This document shows, one piece after another, positions 45,141-57,957 of a stretch of DNA of 64,000 bases; position 1 is the stretch's first letter, and every line of letters starts with the position of its first letter. The translations under genes were made by a program, and so were the position numbers. The notes below the pieces were generated by a model, which worked only from the letters and a program-made list of their open reading frames with translations, did no database searches and was not told the origin of the DNA. Source of the stretch: Epiperipatus broadwayi (Eukaryota; Onychophora; Udeonychophora; Euonychophora; Peripatidae); assembly GCA_028023455.1 (NCBI GenBank), contig JAQFVV010007234.1, positions 61,132 to 125,131 on the forward strand, written 5' to 3'.

Positions 45141-48100
45141 GAGTTTGAATCCTGAATATAATTTATTGTACAGTCTTAAACAGAGGCATAAAGAATAGTA
45201 ATCATGTGATGTTTGATGGTTTTGTATAGTCTTATTAATATTTGAAAGATACACTATAAAAATATCAATAAAGAATAAAAAAATATTATTAATTCTATAA
45301 TTTTTTCCTAGGGATAGCAGATAATTTAATAAATTTAACATTAGTGCGTATTTTTCTTTTCTTTTAAATTATTTTTTAAAATTAAAAAAGAAAATTATCA
45401 CCAATGATTAATAATAAATTATTTATAATTTTTTTTTATTAAAAAGGGGTAAAACCAAACATTAAATTCTCACATTTTTTTCGAAATGGTTAATACAATG
45501 ATTTTGAAAAAAATTGCGTAGACAAGTGAAACTGTAAGATAGTTTAAATGAATAGAAACATTGCAAAAAGTGCAAAAAGATGTGAATTTTTAGAGATTTA
45601 TTCTTTTTTTAATAACATTAGCTTGGATTTTATTTTCTGTAAAAACATATTTAAATGCTAAAATCTCATATGATTGAATGCATTGCAAAAAATAAAGTAA
45701 AAAAAAAAACACACTACTTATTAAAGTTTTATTTTTTATATTTTTGATTATAAAGACACAACAAAGATAACAAAATATTAATACATCATTCAGAACATTC
45801 TGTGAATATATAGCAAAAACTACTGAAATTAATAAATATTTTTATTTACATTTAATATTTTATTTTAAGCTTCAAGCAATCTATAGTGCTTTAAAAATTA
45901 CCCATGTGATCATCATGTATATACTTTTATTGTATTTATATGCTGTTATAATTAAAATAATGGTAGAATGATAGACACAAAAATAAAGAATTGTGAATTG
46001 ATTCTAATCTGAAGAAAGTAAAAAAAAAACTCTCTCCTTTGTTAACTAATAAAATTGTTTCTCCTTCCATCATTTGTCATTTGAATATCAAATGTCTCTG
46101 TATGTCAGACAGCACAATTATTGCTTATTTACTTTGATAACATTCTAATAGCATGCTATATATTTATACCATATATTTTTATTTAGCTAGTAACATTCGA
46201 GTAGTATACATGTATTTAATTTATAAACTTATACATTTAATTACAGAAGGCTATTGAAAGTTTTCCACATAGCAGATATTGAAATGACTTTCATCTAGAA
46301 GAATTACCTCACACTAAGACATAAGAAGCTCCCAAACAAGAGTATTCCTTGTTGCAATTTAGGATAAAATAGTTGATTCATCAAAGACTATATACTGACA
46401 ACAAAACAATATTTTCTGTCTCTCTGTTCTCATTTACCACATTGTCATGTTGTATAGAATACTTAACTTTATGAATTTCAACATGCCTTAGGTTATATGC
46501 TTGCATTAATTATGACAATATTATTCAGTATGCGTGCAGTCACATTTTCATTCCTTAACTACATGCATAGAATTCTGACTTCACCATCTCATTATATTTG
46601 TTTGTATACCTTCAATATTAATAAATAAAAGACAGGGATAGATATAATACATTAATACTTCTTTCTTAGTTGTGACTAAACTATCAACAATGTTCCATTT
46701 TGCAATTGAATTTAAGATGAGTAAAGATTCATATTTAGGTATCTATTCAAAAATATTTAACCTGCTATAGAAGTGGGAAAAATCTTGGCAAGGCAATCTA
46801 AAATTAGAAGTGTGATGAAATTACTATGCTTAATTGATGAGTAATTAAAGTAAATAAGTATAAAATTAAGTGCTATAGTACAATATAGTAATAGTAAGAA
46901 TATTAATATCATGAGACCATAAATAATCCTTGAAAGCATTAAGCTCGATTCAAATGCATTTGTGATAAGATTTTTTTACAATAGTATCCAAGCATTCAAA
47001 AGTAAAATTTAGGTATTTAAAACCCACACAAATTATTCCATGTAAACTCCTTAAGATGTATTGAGTATAGCATTTGATAGATTTTATTTTTTAAAAAAAA
47101 TAAATTAAACTGATAAGTAGTTTCAGTTTTTATTTTTTAGAATTTTAAATTATTAAGCAAAAAAGAAATGGCCAAATGTTGAATTTTTAGAGAGGTTTAA
47201 TTTATTATCTTCTATGCCTATTTCCAACATTAGGTTCATTACATATTGATACAAACAATAAATTCTGGTTCAAAATAAAAATTATGTTGGCACTGAATAT
47301 TAATTTAACACTATATATAGATTGATTATCACTAACATGATGTTAAACAAAAAAAAGCATTATAAAAAAGTTTTAATATATCGATGTTTAAAGCAATGAT
47401 TCTTTAATTACTCAAATTATAATTAGGAGTTAGAATGCAATATAAGATCATGTTAAATGAACACATGTACAGATTATTCAACAAATCATAGAGTAGTACA
47501 CTCCAAAATTTTAAATTTTACATTTGATAAAAAAGAGATTCTACTTTAAAAAATTTGATAGCTATTAAATTCTAAAATTGTTTATTTGTATTTTTAATGC
47601 TGTCATGTTAATGAAATGAGAATTATTTTAATGACTGTGATAATAATTATATTGTAATAAATCCTATTGTCATTTTTACTTAATAGAATAATAATGTGCA
47701 TTTTCATAAATGATACAAATATTTAAGAATAGAAGTTAATAACTGATAAAAGGCCTAAGAATCATTGTAGTCCAAACTTTTATATGCAACTGCTGATTAT
47801 TGTCACATTATATCTTTTTTGACACATTGAATGTAATGTATTGACCAGATGCCATGACCCTATTATGTTATAGTAATAAAATAACACAATCTTCCATCAC
47901 TGTTTTATATATTAATATTTTGAATAAGTGTAGGGAGTATTTTGATCAGCATTTCAATAAGAGAAATTGATACATCTATCTTTCTTGGTCATTTAAATTT
48001 GGACAATTATTCAATTTAGTGAAACAAAACAATTATGTTTGATCTTAGAAGAGTACAACTTCTTATTTGATATCTAGAGAAGTTTGACAATATGATGGTA

Positions 48101-49180
48101 TATGTTAACTTTAAAATTATGATTTTTTTTAAAAATATATTGATTCATGATATTATAACCACCTGATTCTAAGGATAACTCTATAATTCCATTTTAAAAA
48201 AATCAAAAAGTTAAAATATAGAATATCAAAATCTCTATCTATAATAATGGTATATTCAAGAATTTTGTTGAATGTGTTTTCCAATTGTATATGTATGATA
48301 CCAAAGTTTTAGTATAAATTTGAATATTCATGAATAACTCTAAATATTGTGTTTGCTGTTGTAACATGTAAAAAAAGTGTTAGAAGTAAAAATATGATTT
48401 ATATATTGCTTTTATTGATCTGTTCATGCATTTTACACAACAGTTTTGTGATAATATTCAAAATTAGTTGGTCACCCACAAAAACTAATTTGTATTATAT
48501 AATTTTTTGTTCAAATAAGAAAAAAGTGTTGTTATTGCTTATGAAAAATCCATGCTATCTTAAATAAAAACTTATGATAGCAAGAATTTATTCTAAATTC
48601 ACTTTTGTTTTCACTTTAATGATAGTTGACTTTTGAATAATTTATAGATAGTTTTATGCAGTATAATTAAGATACATTTTTAAAGTGGGGTTTGAATGTA
48701 AACCAGTTAAACAATGAAAAATATATTTTTGGCTTCCAGATCTTTAATATTCTGGCAATTAAGCTACTCTTTGCAAATCAAAAGACAGTTTTCAGATTGT
48801 CTTAATGTTTTGAATGAACTTTTTTTATTGGCAATGTAATAGAATTAACATTCTGCATAACATAATATATTTTCAATATAAATCACAATTTTTAAACAAA
48901 ATCAAGACATGGCTGTAGGTTTATTAACATTATTACATAAGTCTTGAAGTGTTTTTGCAATGAAAATTTGGCAATTAAAGAAATCTAAAAGTGATTGCAG
49001 AACCCCAATTTATTAAACTCAATATGCTTTATTGGAATCAGAAATCAAAAGTGGGAATATCTATTATTAATAATAAACTTAAGCAATCAATGTATTTAAA
49101 AACTATCAGAAAACACATATTCTTCATTTATTCAAATCATTTATCATATTTTGTATATTTCTTTCTTTATTGTACTATTG
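45141..49180. other. AT-rich stretch, no gene seen
   Basis: Four kilobases without a supported gene, RNA or transposon. ORFs up to 72 residues (such as 48349-48567) show no motif. Confidence 0.45.
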
Positions 49181-49213
49181 TTTATATATATATATATATA
49201 TATATAGATGAAA

Positions 49214-49267
<54 letters not shown>

Positions 49268-49277
49268 TTTCATCTAT
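49180..49277. repeat. (TA)n inside an inverted repeat
   Basis: 'AGATGAAAAACTATATAT' (49206 on) and its reverse complement ending at 49276 flank about 44 bp of TA repeats, giving a potential long hairpin or cruciform. Confidence 0.9.
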
Positions 49278-51013
49278 ATTAAACTAACAGTTAAATAAAT
49301 TTGTGTAATCTTCAGATATAAAGGATGATTTTTGTTATATTAAAAACAAAGAGAATATAAATAAAATAATACTAAAAAGTGAATAAATATTAGTAAGAGT
49401 TAAAACACATGAAATGAAAAGGGATAAATATAAAGTGCATTCTAATTTTTGGTAAATTTATTAATTTTCATAGACTCACACAATATTAATAAACTCATAA
49501 AAATTTGATATACTTTGAAATAAAAAAATAAAAACGTAAAATTCATTCATATTTTTGATTTACAAGAGAAGTATTTTATTTATTAAATATGTAAATTAAT
49601 TAAAGGTAATTAACTTAATTTGTTAAAAAGAGAGTGAACAGAGAATTAAATACATTATAATTAAGTTGAGAAGTATTTAAAGTTGTTTCAAACGGCAGAA
49701 TAAATCCACAGATTGAAAGAAGGCAACTGTCTTAATAATCTCAATGTAAGGTATTTAAGCAGTTAAATTTATGCCAAACCAAGATACATGTGACAGTTGA
49801 ATCTCTTGACTCCATAAAGTTCAAAAAGTTTAGGATTGTTTAAACAGAATAAGAAGTGACTTACTATCTTAGCATTATGGAAGAGTTTATTATTGGAAAT
49901 TTAAAAATGAATTATGAATTTACCAATCTCGTCAGTCCACTAGAATATAGGTTTTCTTTGAAACTTATCTCAATGGAGACCTTTATTTAATGAAAGTCAA
50001 TGAAAGCACTAGATGATCCAGCATTTTAAATATATTTTTTAACTTATAGATGTAATTGATCAACAAACAATACATATTTGTTTTCTACAATATGCATAGA
50101 ATTTGGGATTATATCAAATAAAAATAATAAAATTTGAAGAGTCTAATAAAGCAAAGCAAAATAACCTGAAAATAATCAACCATATTTGATCACTGAGCAC
50201 ATTGAATACTCTAAAAATCATGTTCTGTGTATATGAAGTCACTTAACTGTTCAAAAATAGGGTAAAATAGTACTGCATTGACTTTTTAAGTTCAAAAGTT
50301 AAGAACAAATGTACCTGGATGAGAATGTTATTTTCTCTATTTTTATTTAATAATCAAATTATATATATATATATATTACATTTAATATTAATTTTTCCTT
50401 CACTTCTATATGTAAATCTATTATATATGTATGTGCATATGATTATAGTGCTTGTCATTTAAAGTGCACTCGGCTAATTAAGAAAATAAATAAAGACCAT
50501 TTCATAAAGCAGGCACATAATAGATTTATAATTACTATTATTTATATTTATCGGCAGTTTTAGGATAGAAAGATTATAATATAAGTATTTTTTGATTACA
50601 TGTATATATTTTCCTATTAAATGTTTTACATTAAAAAAAAAAAACATTATATAATAACAATAAAAATAATAAATATAATCATAATTAATTATTATATATA
50701 GTTTTTCAATCTGTAGAAGTATTTTCACTTACTTCATTAACTCTTCTCAACTGATGTTAAATTAAAAAAAAAAAAAAAACATTTTTTTTTTTAGTTAAAC
50801 AACATTTGAGGGGGGTTAGGCAATTAACCAAAAGTACTTCTGCAGATTAAAAGACTGTACATAATAGTGAATTTGGGTTATATTTATTATTTGTATTGTC
50901 ATTACAATAGTTTTTTAATTAACAGACATATTATATATGACTGTGATTAGTATATCAAAATTAATTATTTTGATGAAATTATCGATAGAAAATGATATAA
51001 AGTTTTTATCTGA
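49278..51013. other. AT-rich stretch, no gene seen
   Basis: (TA)n at about 50359-50376; an A16 run and nearby T10 run at 50766-50793. No supported gene. Confidence 0.45.
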
Positions 51014-51104
51014 GAGGTCATCGCAGCCGCCTTGCAAGCAAGTATTTGGTTGCAGACGGCTGTGGGTTCGCCTCCCGGCCGATGCTATGACATATGAAAA
51101 ATAA
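51014..51104 (+). repeat. tRNA-like SINE
   Basis: Reads 'gaggtcatcgcagccgcc', 'ttgcaagcaagtatttgg', 'ttgcagacggctg', a strong B box 'TGGGTTCGCCTCCCGG' (about 51062-51077), then 'atgctatgacatatg' and an A-rich tail. CAGCCG (about 51024) can pair with CGGCTG (about 51057), making an extended anticodon-side hairpin. Same family as 38467-38572. Confidence 0.75.
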
Positions 51105-51904
51105 AATAATGAAACTTTTAAATAATGCAGTATGTAATAAAAATACTCATTTATGCCATGTCCAACTCTTTTTGGCATTTACTATTATTTTCATTGTATT
51201 ATTATTCCTTTCCTTTGCATCATTAGCAACAGTATACTATATTAAATTATTATTTTGTCTGTGCAATACATGAGTCATAACTTATCAGCACATGTGAAGC
51301 AGCTACATAACATATATACAGAGGAATCAGATTGACTGTGGGATGGTTATGGTGCTACCTCTTTGGAATGTTTACAATAAATTCAAACTATCATAACACG
51401 CACTTCTTTTAGGGACAATCTGTAGAGAGCTGGTATAAGATAATTGAATATAATATGTTTTAGTACTTTAATAAATGTAAATACCCTATGCTACCTCACA
51501 TCTTGTATTTTTATAAATGCTACCCAATATCATACCCAATGACCCCAATGACGAATAAGTTCTGGGTGCTAGTACTACATTTTGCTACCTAACTTTGGCA
51601 TGATAAAATGAAATCATCTTGTATGCAAAGTTATGTTTAGCAGTCAATTAGAGAGATAAATATTGAGGGTTCATGTTCATCATACTGACATAATGACTTT
51701 AATCACTCTATATAGCTGCACACTTAATTTTTTTACTCAGTATAGAAGAGAAATGCATAAATAAGGCAGGTCTGAGAAAGGAAAAAATAGGCAGATTGTT
51801 TTTAGGAAATATTTTGCTCATGTCAGGCAGCTAATCTTGATTGACTGTTGACTTAGTCAGTCAGTGACACTATGAATTTTACTAATATTAACCTTTTAAC
51901 TGCT
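51105..51904. other. No gene seen
   Basis: A patch of mixed composition at 51300-51620 has no ORF or repeat match within the window. Confidence 0.4.
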
Positions 51905-52510
51905 AATTATATTATTGGTTGTGTGAGATAAAAATCAAAGCTTTTAATTGGCCAACTCACAAACTGAAGACAAAGCCAATTGCCAAAATATATTCACCTA
52001 TAATATTAAATTCACTTTAGATTCATTTCTAAAAAGTATATTAATAAGTTGTCAGGTTATGAAAGTGAATGAAAATTCTTTCAAAAATAAATTGCTATTT
52101 ATTTATTATAAAATATTCAATTTTGGCAAATTTAAAAGTGAACATACAAACGAATTAAAAAAGAGTTGCTGATATAAATGTTTTTTTTTTCAGTTTTACA
52201 TTATGGAAAAGTAAATATTTTTTTTTGCTAAAATCTTAAATATTTTTACTAAAATCTTCAATATTTTTCTAAAATAATTTTGTTTTTTAGCATATTTAAT
52301 GAAAATGATTTATAATTTCTCAAAATATACTTTATTAATACTTTAAAACATTTGTTTATCATATTTGAAATGAAAATCTCAGTGTTTTTCTTTATTTTCT
52401 TTGATCAGGTGGTTTCTTTGTTCTTTCCAGACAATCAGAATGTCATTGTCAGCTGAGAGCCAGCTGAGAGCCAATCACTGACAAACTTTCTTCTTTGTTT
52501 AGCTTTACAG
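51905..52510 (+). repeat. Dispersed repeat, copy 2 of 2 in this window
   Basis: Pairs with 4262-4830 (minus). The ORF at 51948-52172 runs 'MANSQTEDKANCQNIFTYNI' and later 'CQVMKVNENSFKNKLLF'. The other copy has the same phrase with substitutions, so the frame may once have been coding. Near the end 'cagctgagagc' is doubled (52460-52480). Family not recognised. Confidence 0.65.
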
Positions 52511-53112
52511 GCTGTTTTATTGATTTTTTACTTGTAAAATAATTCAGAAGAGGGCAGGATCTTACAGAACTTTTAAAAACCTAACTAATAACTGTAAAAC
52601 GGCTATCCTAGCATTAAAAATAACAGAATTAGAGTGACGTCAATTGTCGACGAGAGGTCTCATAAGAGGTAGACAAAAGGTTTTAAAGATGAAAACTCCA
52701 CATATTAAATATTTACTATATATGATGTTCGTTAAAAATTAATTATAGTTTTGTATTTTTTATGGAGAAATCAATTACTTTAATTTTTAATATATTTCTA
52801 TTTATATTATCACTTTGTACTCTATGCGTCAACATATCAAAAGGGAATTTCTTTTGATTGCATCATAGTATTAATAATGTACTCTTTTCTGAGCATCAGA
52901 TAGCTAATCTTGATTGGCAACTGTCTTTGTAAGATTATGACTTGTATATCTTTAACTGAAATTAAAAATGAGTAACTCCACTTATTAAAATTTTACTTTC
53001 CACAACATCTATTAATAATTAAATATATGAGTGTGGGTATGAAATAAAAGTATTAATATTTTAAATCTTCGTGGTCATTTGGTTAACTTGATAATTTTTA
53101 TTACACCATTCT
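52511..53112. other. No gene seen
   Basis: AT-rich with a short mixed patch at 52620-52680 ('gacgtcaattgtcgacgaga'). Possibly non-coding upstream sequence of the Penelope-like element, but no boundary could be set. Confidence 0.4.
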
Positions 53113-53124
53113 CATAATACACTT

Positions 53125-54715
53125 AACACCGATTACAAAAATAAAATGCACAACCAAATTAAAATATTAAAGTTAGTACATGATAACACTTTTAATATTA
53201 AACTAGACCGAGATAAATTCATTAATAACGTGCTTCGGACTTTTAGGGATAAAGGGATTACTAAATCTGAGTATTACAGGATTTATCCTTCTGCCACTAG
53301 ACCCCCCCAAATGTTTGCCAATTCAAAACTACATAAACCAGGCAAACCGCTTAGATTGATGATGGACTTCGCTGGCATGCATTATTTTGATGCAGCCAAA
53401 TTAGTCAATCAATTAATTATAGATTACCTTAATTTTGGCTCTTACACGATAAATTTGTCTTTTCAATTCATCGCCAGAATTAAAAATACTCAAATCTCTC
53501 ATAGTTCTGTTATGGCTACGATGGATGTGAAGGAATTATACGGATCAATTAATAGAAAAGCATCCATCCAAATTTATACACGAAGAGCTGTTACGAGTAT
53601 CTTGTCCTAATGAAAGAATTAAATTTATTATGGCCTTCTTGACATGGCTTGATTCCCATATATTTACACTCTTCAAAAACAAATGGTACACAATGCAAGA
53701 TGGTTGGCCCATGGGCCTTCCTATTAGTGGTGTTTTATCTAGTATATATTTAAATAAATATGAGCAATCCATCATTCCAAAATACTTCAACACTAACCTA
53801 GACTTCATATATATATGATATGTAGACAATATTTTCATCATAACCTCTAAAAATAATATTTTAAATATACAATGTGAATTACAAAACTCAACCAAACTAT
53901 CATTCACTATCACATATGAAAATAATAAAGAACTCAAATATCTCGACCTCTCTTTATCGAGAAATCGCCACTCAATAGATTACAAAATGATTGTTAAACC
54001 ATTTGAAATTTGCAGCTGTATCCATCCTAACTCTAACTCACCCGCATTGCACAAATTTGCAGGTCTTAATGCATTTTTGTTTAGAAACTTTCATCTGTGT
54101 AAATACGAAGCACATAGGAAGGAAAATATAAACAATTATACTAAAGATCTATTGGCAGCAGGATTCAAATATAAAACCATTAAAAAGAAAATCATGAAAT
54201 TTAATAGTACAATAAACAATAAATTACCTCACACTAATCTACCTAGAATAACAATCCCCTACATCCCTAAAATATCCAGCAAACTAACGAAAACTTTAAA
54301 CAATAAATTCAACATAATATTCAGAACTCCACCCAATTCCAATAGGTTGATCAATAACTCTAAAGACTACATTGATCGATCGCTCACCCCACACATGGTG
54401 TACTCTATTTTCTGCCCTCAAGCCGGATGCCATGCTACATATTATGGGGAAATGAAAGCCACAATTAATACCAGATTGGCTCAACATCGTTACACATTCA
54501 ACAGAGCTCAAACGAACAGCAACACATCCTCTGTATTTTTCGAACATAGTAAACAATCTGGGCACAACTTCATACCTGCCAACCCCATTATTTTATGTTC
54601 AGAGCCAAATGATTACAGGAGAAAAATAAAGGAGGCATTCTATATTAATAGAGACATCCATGCCATTAACAGAAAGGACACATGCTTCGAGATCTCGAAA
54701 AAATGGGCTACGTAA
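53125..54715 (+). pseudogene. Penelope-like reverse transcriptase / GIY-YIG endonuclease
   Basis: The frame opens with 'NTDYKNKM' (53125) and 'ATRPPQMFANSKLHKPG' (about 53290-53345), the conserved N-terminal blocks. 'VMATMDVKELYGSI' (about 53510-53550) holds motif A. A one-base shift at the A run 53555-53560 moves to the frame that carries 'DGWPMGLPISG' (motif B, about 53700), then 'YVDN' (motif C, about 53819-53830), 'LKYLDLSLSR', and 'HKFAGLNAFLFRNFHLCKY'. A TGA at 53816-53818 stands just before YVDN, where this family usually has arginine; CGA to TGA is the simplest change. The C-terminal half has the GIY-YIG-type 'MVYSIFCPQAGC' and 'YYGEMKATINTRLAQH' (about 54398-54490). The natural stop is at 54713-54715. 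Confidence 0.9.
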
Positions 54716-54759
54716 CAGTAGCTTATTTGAATATTTACATTTGCATATATTTATTACAC

Positions 54760-54815
54760 TTTTCATGAAGGCTATGAGTATGAGGCATGGTTCCTCGAAA
54801 ACGTTCAGCCGAAAA
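54760..54815 (+). ncRNA. Degenerate hammerhead-like fold at the Penelope 3' end
   Basis: TTTTC (54760-54764) pairs with GAAAA (54811-54815), and GGCT (54770-54773) with AGCC (54807-54810), as a two-segment stem I. GAGG-catggtt-CCTC (54782-54796) forms stem II and is followed by GAAA (54797-54800). AACGTT is a palindromic stem III, with C54806 as the cleavage base. The first core strand is ATGAGTAT, not CTGATGA, so this is a decayed motif. Hammerheads are known in Penelope-like elements, which supports the reading. Confidence 0.5.
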
Positions 54816-54822
54816 TTTTTAA

Positions 54823-56733
54823 TAGTAAGTTATATTTTCTCTAATTAATAATTACAATTAAGTATTTTTTGTTTTTAATCAGATATGCAATAATTGCATT
54901 GTAGATTTAAATTTCTTTAAAATTTTTGGCTTTCACCAGTGTATTGCACAATTCCACTATAACACAATCATTCATCAGTGTAAAAAGTCAAACCAATCTC
55001 CTTTTACTATTCATGATTTTGCAAACAAGCTTTGCTCTTCATGTGAGCTAGATGTGTCAACATCTGAATTTTTCACACATCTATTGATAACTTGATTACT
55101 TTTACTATTGAATAAAGGTTATTAACAAAATGCACACATAGTAACAGAGAATTGTTTGATTTTCTTTACTGATCAATGGTTGAGATATAATGGAGTTAAT
55201 GTAAAAGTTGTAATAATAAAAAAAATAAAATATTTGAAAATATATATCCATTGTGGAAAGCTTGTTCATTCTTACACAGCATGTCAAAAATAAAAAAAAT
55301 AAAAAATTTTACTTTGTGTTAGAGCAGTGAGTGTTGTGAATGATATTGGGCTATGAATTGTGGACATGGTATTTTAGATGCTGATATATCTAGTTGAAAT
55401 GATGAATAATATTTTTTTTTCAAACTATATAGATTAGGAGAATGGGATGATCTGACTTTCTGCTCATACAAATGTTTGTGATATGATAGAATTGAGATAA
55501 AAGATATATATTTATAAAATATTTTTATGATTGTAAGTTGAATTTAAAATAATAATTGGTAAACATTATAGGCTATGGTTTATTGTTAAAACTAAATCCT
55601 GCACAGACTTAAAAAAGGAGGACAATTCAGATATTATCTATATTTATTTCATATTCTAATTATATATTAAAATATTTCCTTTATATAAAATTAGTAGTTA
55701 AATGTATTTAGTAAAATCCAAATTATTCTTAAACTTTTCAAACGCAAAATTTTGAGAGATTATTCTTCTTTTTCAGGTAATGCAGCATGATCAGTGGTAT
55801 TATTATAATACCAGTTGAATCTGATATTTAGGTTAATAATATTAAGTTTAAGATAACACTCTAATTAATTAAGTTATTTTGTCAAAATCAGTAAAAATTA
55901 TATATATTTAATGGTCCTACTGATTTATCCATTTCATATTAATTTGTTTAATATTACTTTATGTGCATTTGTTTAAATCTATGTATTTCATTAACAAGAT
56001 GTTTGGATAATGAAATAGACTGTTAGTTGTTTAGGAAGTAAGACAAAATTGTTTTTATTACATGATAAACCATTAGCTTTTAATTTATTTTACAAGAGCG
56101 AGTCAAAAATCATTTGAATTCTGGCATATAATTTATTTTAATCAATTTTCAGAAAAAAAAAAACCATATATATCATTTTTCAACATATAATTTTTTTGAT
56201 TTTCAATACACATCCATCTTTTAACAAAATTTTATATTTCTTTATTAAAAATTTTTTTAGACTGAGCTTAAACCATCAATGCATCACTCTCTTAATTTTT
56301 TTAGTAGACATGAATATTTGCCCTTGTTTAAAAAATTTTTCAATAGCCCAAATAAGAGATAGATTGAAAGAACAACATGAAGCTCTATATAGAAACTACT
56401 CCTAACCCACAAAATGCAGTTTATAAAATAGTGCCAACAGATTGGACAGTGAGTGATATGAATTATTATGTGACAATACAGTGCCTTTAAATAGCAGTTC
56501 TTGTATTTGTCCAATTTATAAAATTCTCATTGTAATGAGTGTTGCTGATTGTTGAAGCTTTTTTCTGATAACGTTCCAATATTGAACCCACCCTCATATT
56601 TTCTTTATTTATTTTTTATTTAGAAACAAATAATATTTTATATACATATTCTAATTAAAAAATAGAAACATACTTAAAAATTATATACAAAAAAGGATAT
56701 TCATTATTTTCAACTTTATATACCAATTAAGTA
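54823..56733. other. AT-rich stretch, no gene seen
   Basis: No supported feature; the ORFs at 56196-56405 and 56284-56514 overlap on opposite strands and have no motif. Confidence 0.45.
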
Positions 56734-57907
56734 CACCTGGGTATCGTTTTATGCGATAGATAGGTTCCTCAGAAAACATGCGCAAATGAAATTGCGCAAA
56801 AATAGACATAACTTACATTGAAAAAGGGGGGATGCGGTCTGTGATTTTTCAAAATTCGTGTAAAAGCAAAGCACCAATGTAAAATTACTTTAAAATTCGC
56901 GCAAAAAAATAATAAAATAAAATATGACTAATAAAAAATTTCAAATTTGAAAAAAAATGATACAAGACAAACTTTTTAAACTATTTTTAACTATAATATT
57001 TAATTTTATTCAAAACAATAAGTATTTTTACGCATACATTTTTTTATACATGTTTTAATTATTATCGCTATTTACCTGTAAAAAAGTTTGCTTGCAAACT
57101 GGTTTTTGATTCTTCACAAGAGAAAATACAACTAGCACCAACTTCACTCTCATGTTGTGTTGTTTTCTGGTGACAACATAATTAGTAATTAATCTTTGAG
57201 ATGATGATTTTATTAATTGTTTATGTATGTGATATCCAGTCATACAACCATTTAGCTCTCGTTGGAATTTAAGAGCACGTTCGTGATTAGTGTCATTTAT
57301 AAGAAAATAATTTGCCAACTGATTAGAAAGTTGAAGACCTTCTCGAATCATTTTTGCAGTGAAAGAAACAGGTTCCATTTCTGTTTCATTATATTTTTCT
57401 ACATTTTCTTCTGTATCTAAACTTTTATTTTTGTCTTTAATTTTTTAATTTTCAATTCCGTTTAAAAATCAAATTTCGTTTCACTGCTATTACTCAGCTT
57501 TTAAAAATAAACTTGCAGACACTAAATGATTAATAATTAATTGATTACGTTCTTTTTTAAAAAGCAAAAACAGAATGGGATTTAAAATGCAAAATTAACA
57601 CGCACAATGTTTGAACAAATTTACATTATAATCTTGTAAAATTTAATGTGTATGCATAAAATGTGGAAATCATAATTTTAATTTCATTATTGCATAAAAT
57701 CTAACTATTATAAAGCACTGAAAATATTGAAATTACTAAGATGAAAATTGAATTCCAATAATGTGCCATTACTTTCAATAAACGTAAGTGCGCGAAATTT
57801 ATTATTTAAAGTAATAGCGCATTACCGGAGTTCGACTTCCGGTGAAACACGAATCACGTAACTTCAAAATCGTGTTAAATAAGTCCGTGTAAAAAGAGAC
57901 TCAGGTG
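56734..57907 (-). mobile_element. Internally deleted pogo/Tigger-like transposon
   Basis: The ends are flanked by TA (56732-56733 and 57908-57909). They begin CACCTGGGTATCGTTTTATG (left) and, as reverse complement, CACCTGAGTCTCTTTTTACA (right), about 80% alike over 20 bases. Subterminal 'attgcgcaaaa' and 'attcgcgcaaaa' on the left and 'gtgcgcgaaatt' on the right add GC-containing motifs typical of this group. Inside is only the C-terminal end of a transposase on the minus strand. The 1.17-kb length shows that most of the transposase gene is lost. Confidence 0.75.
57055..57378 (-). pseudogene. Tigger/pogo-like transposase C-terminal fragment
   Basis: The minus-strand ORF includes 'MIREGLQLSNQLANYFLIND', 'ALKFQRELNGCM' and 'SSSQRLITNYVV'. 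This pattern of helices followed by a Q-x2-(I/L)-T-x-Y/F-F motif resembles the C-terminal tail of Tigger-type transposases. The DDE catalytic domain and the CENP-B-like DNA-binding domain are absent. Position between the pogo-like ends supports the identification. Some acidic residues upstream (about 57379-57470, after a stop) belong to the same tail. Confidence 0.62.
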
Positions 57908-57957
57908 TATTATTTGCATTTTTTTTAAAAAAATTAGAAAGAATAAATTTTAAAGAA

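Larger units (their letters stand above)
53113..54815 (+). mobile_element. Penelope-like element, well preserved 3' two-thirds
   Basis: One near-continuous coding region holds a Penelope-type reverse transcriptase and a GIY-YIG endonuclease, followed by a degenerate hammerhead-like fold (54760-54815). The 5' part of the open reading frame beyond 'LNTDYKNKM' is missing or unrecognisable, so the copy is probably 5'-truncated. Only one frameshift and one internal stop were found, so it is much younger than the copy at 39.2-40.4 kb. Confidence 0.9.

Noticed and set aside
54296-54565. Minus-strand 89-residue ORF
   Set aside because: Antisense shadow of the Penelope GIY-YIG domain; likewise 53545-53937.
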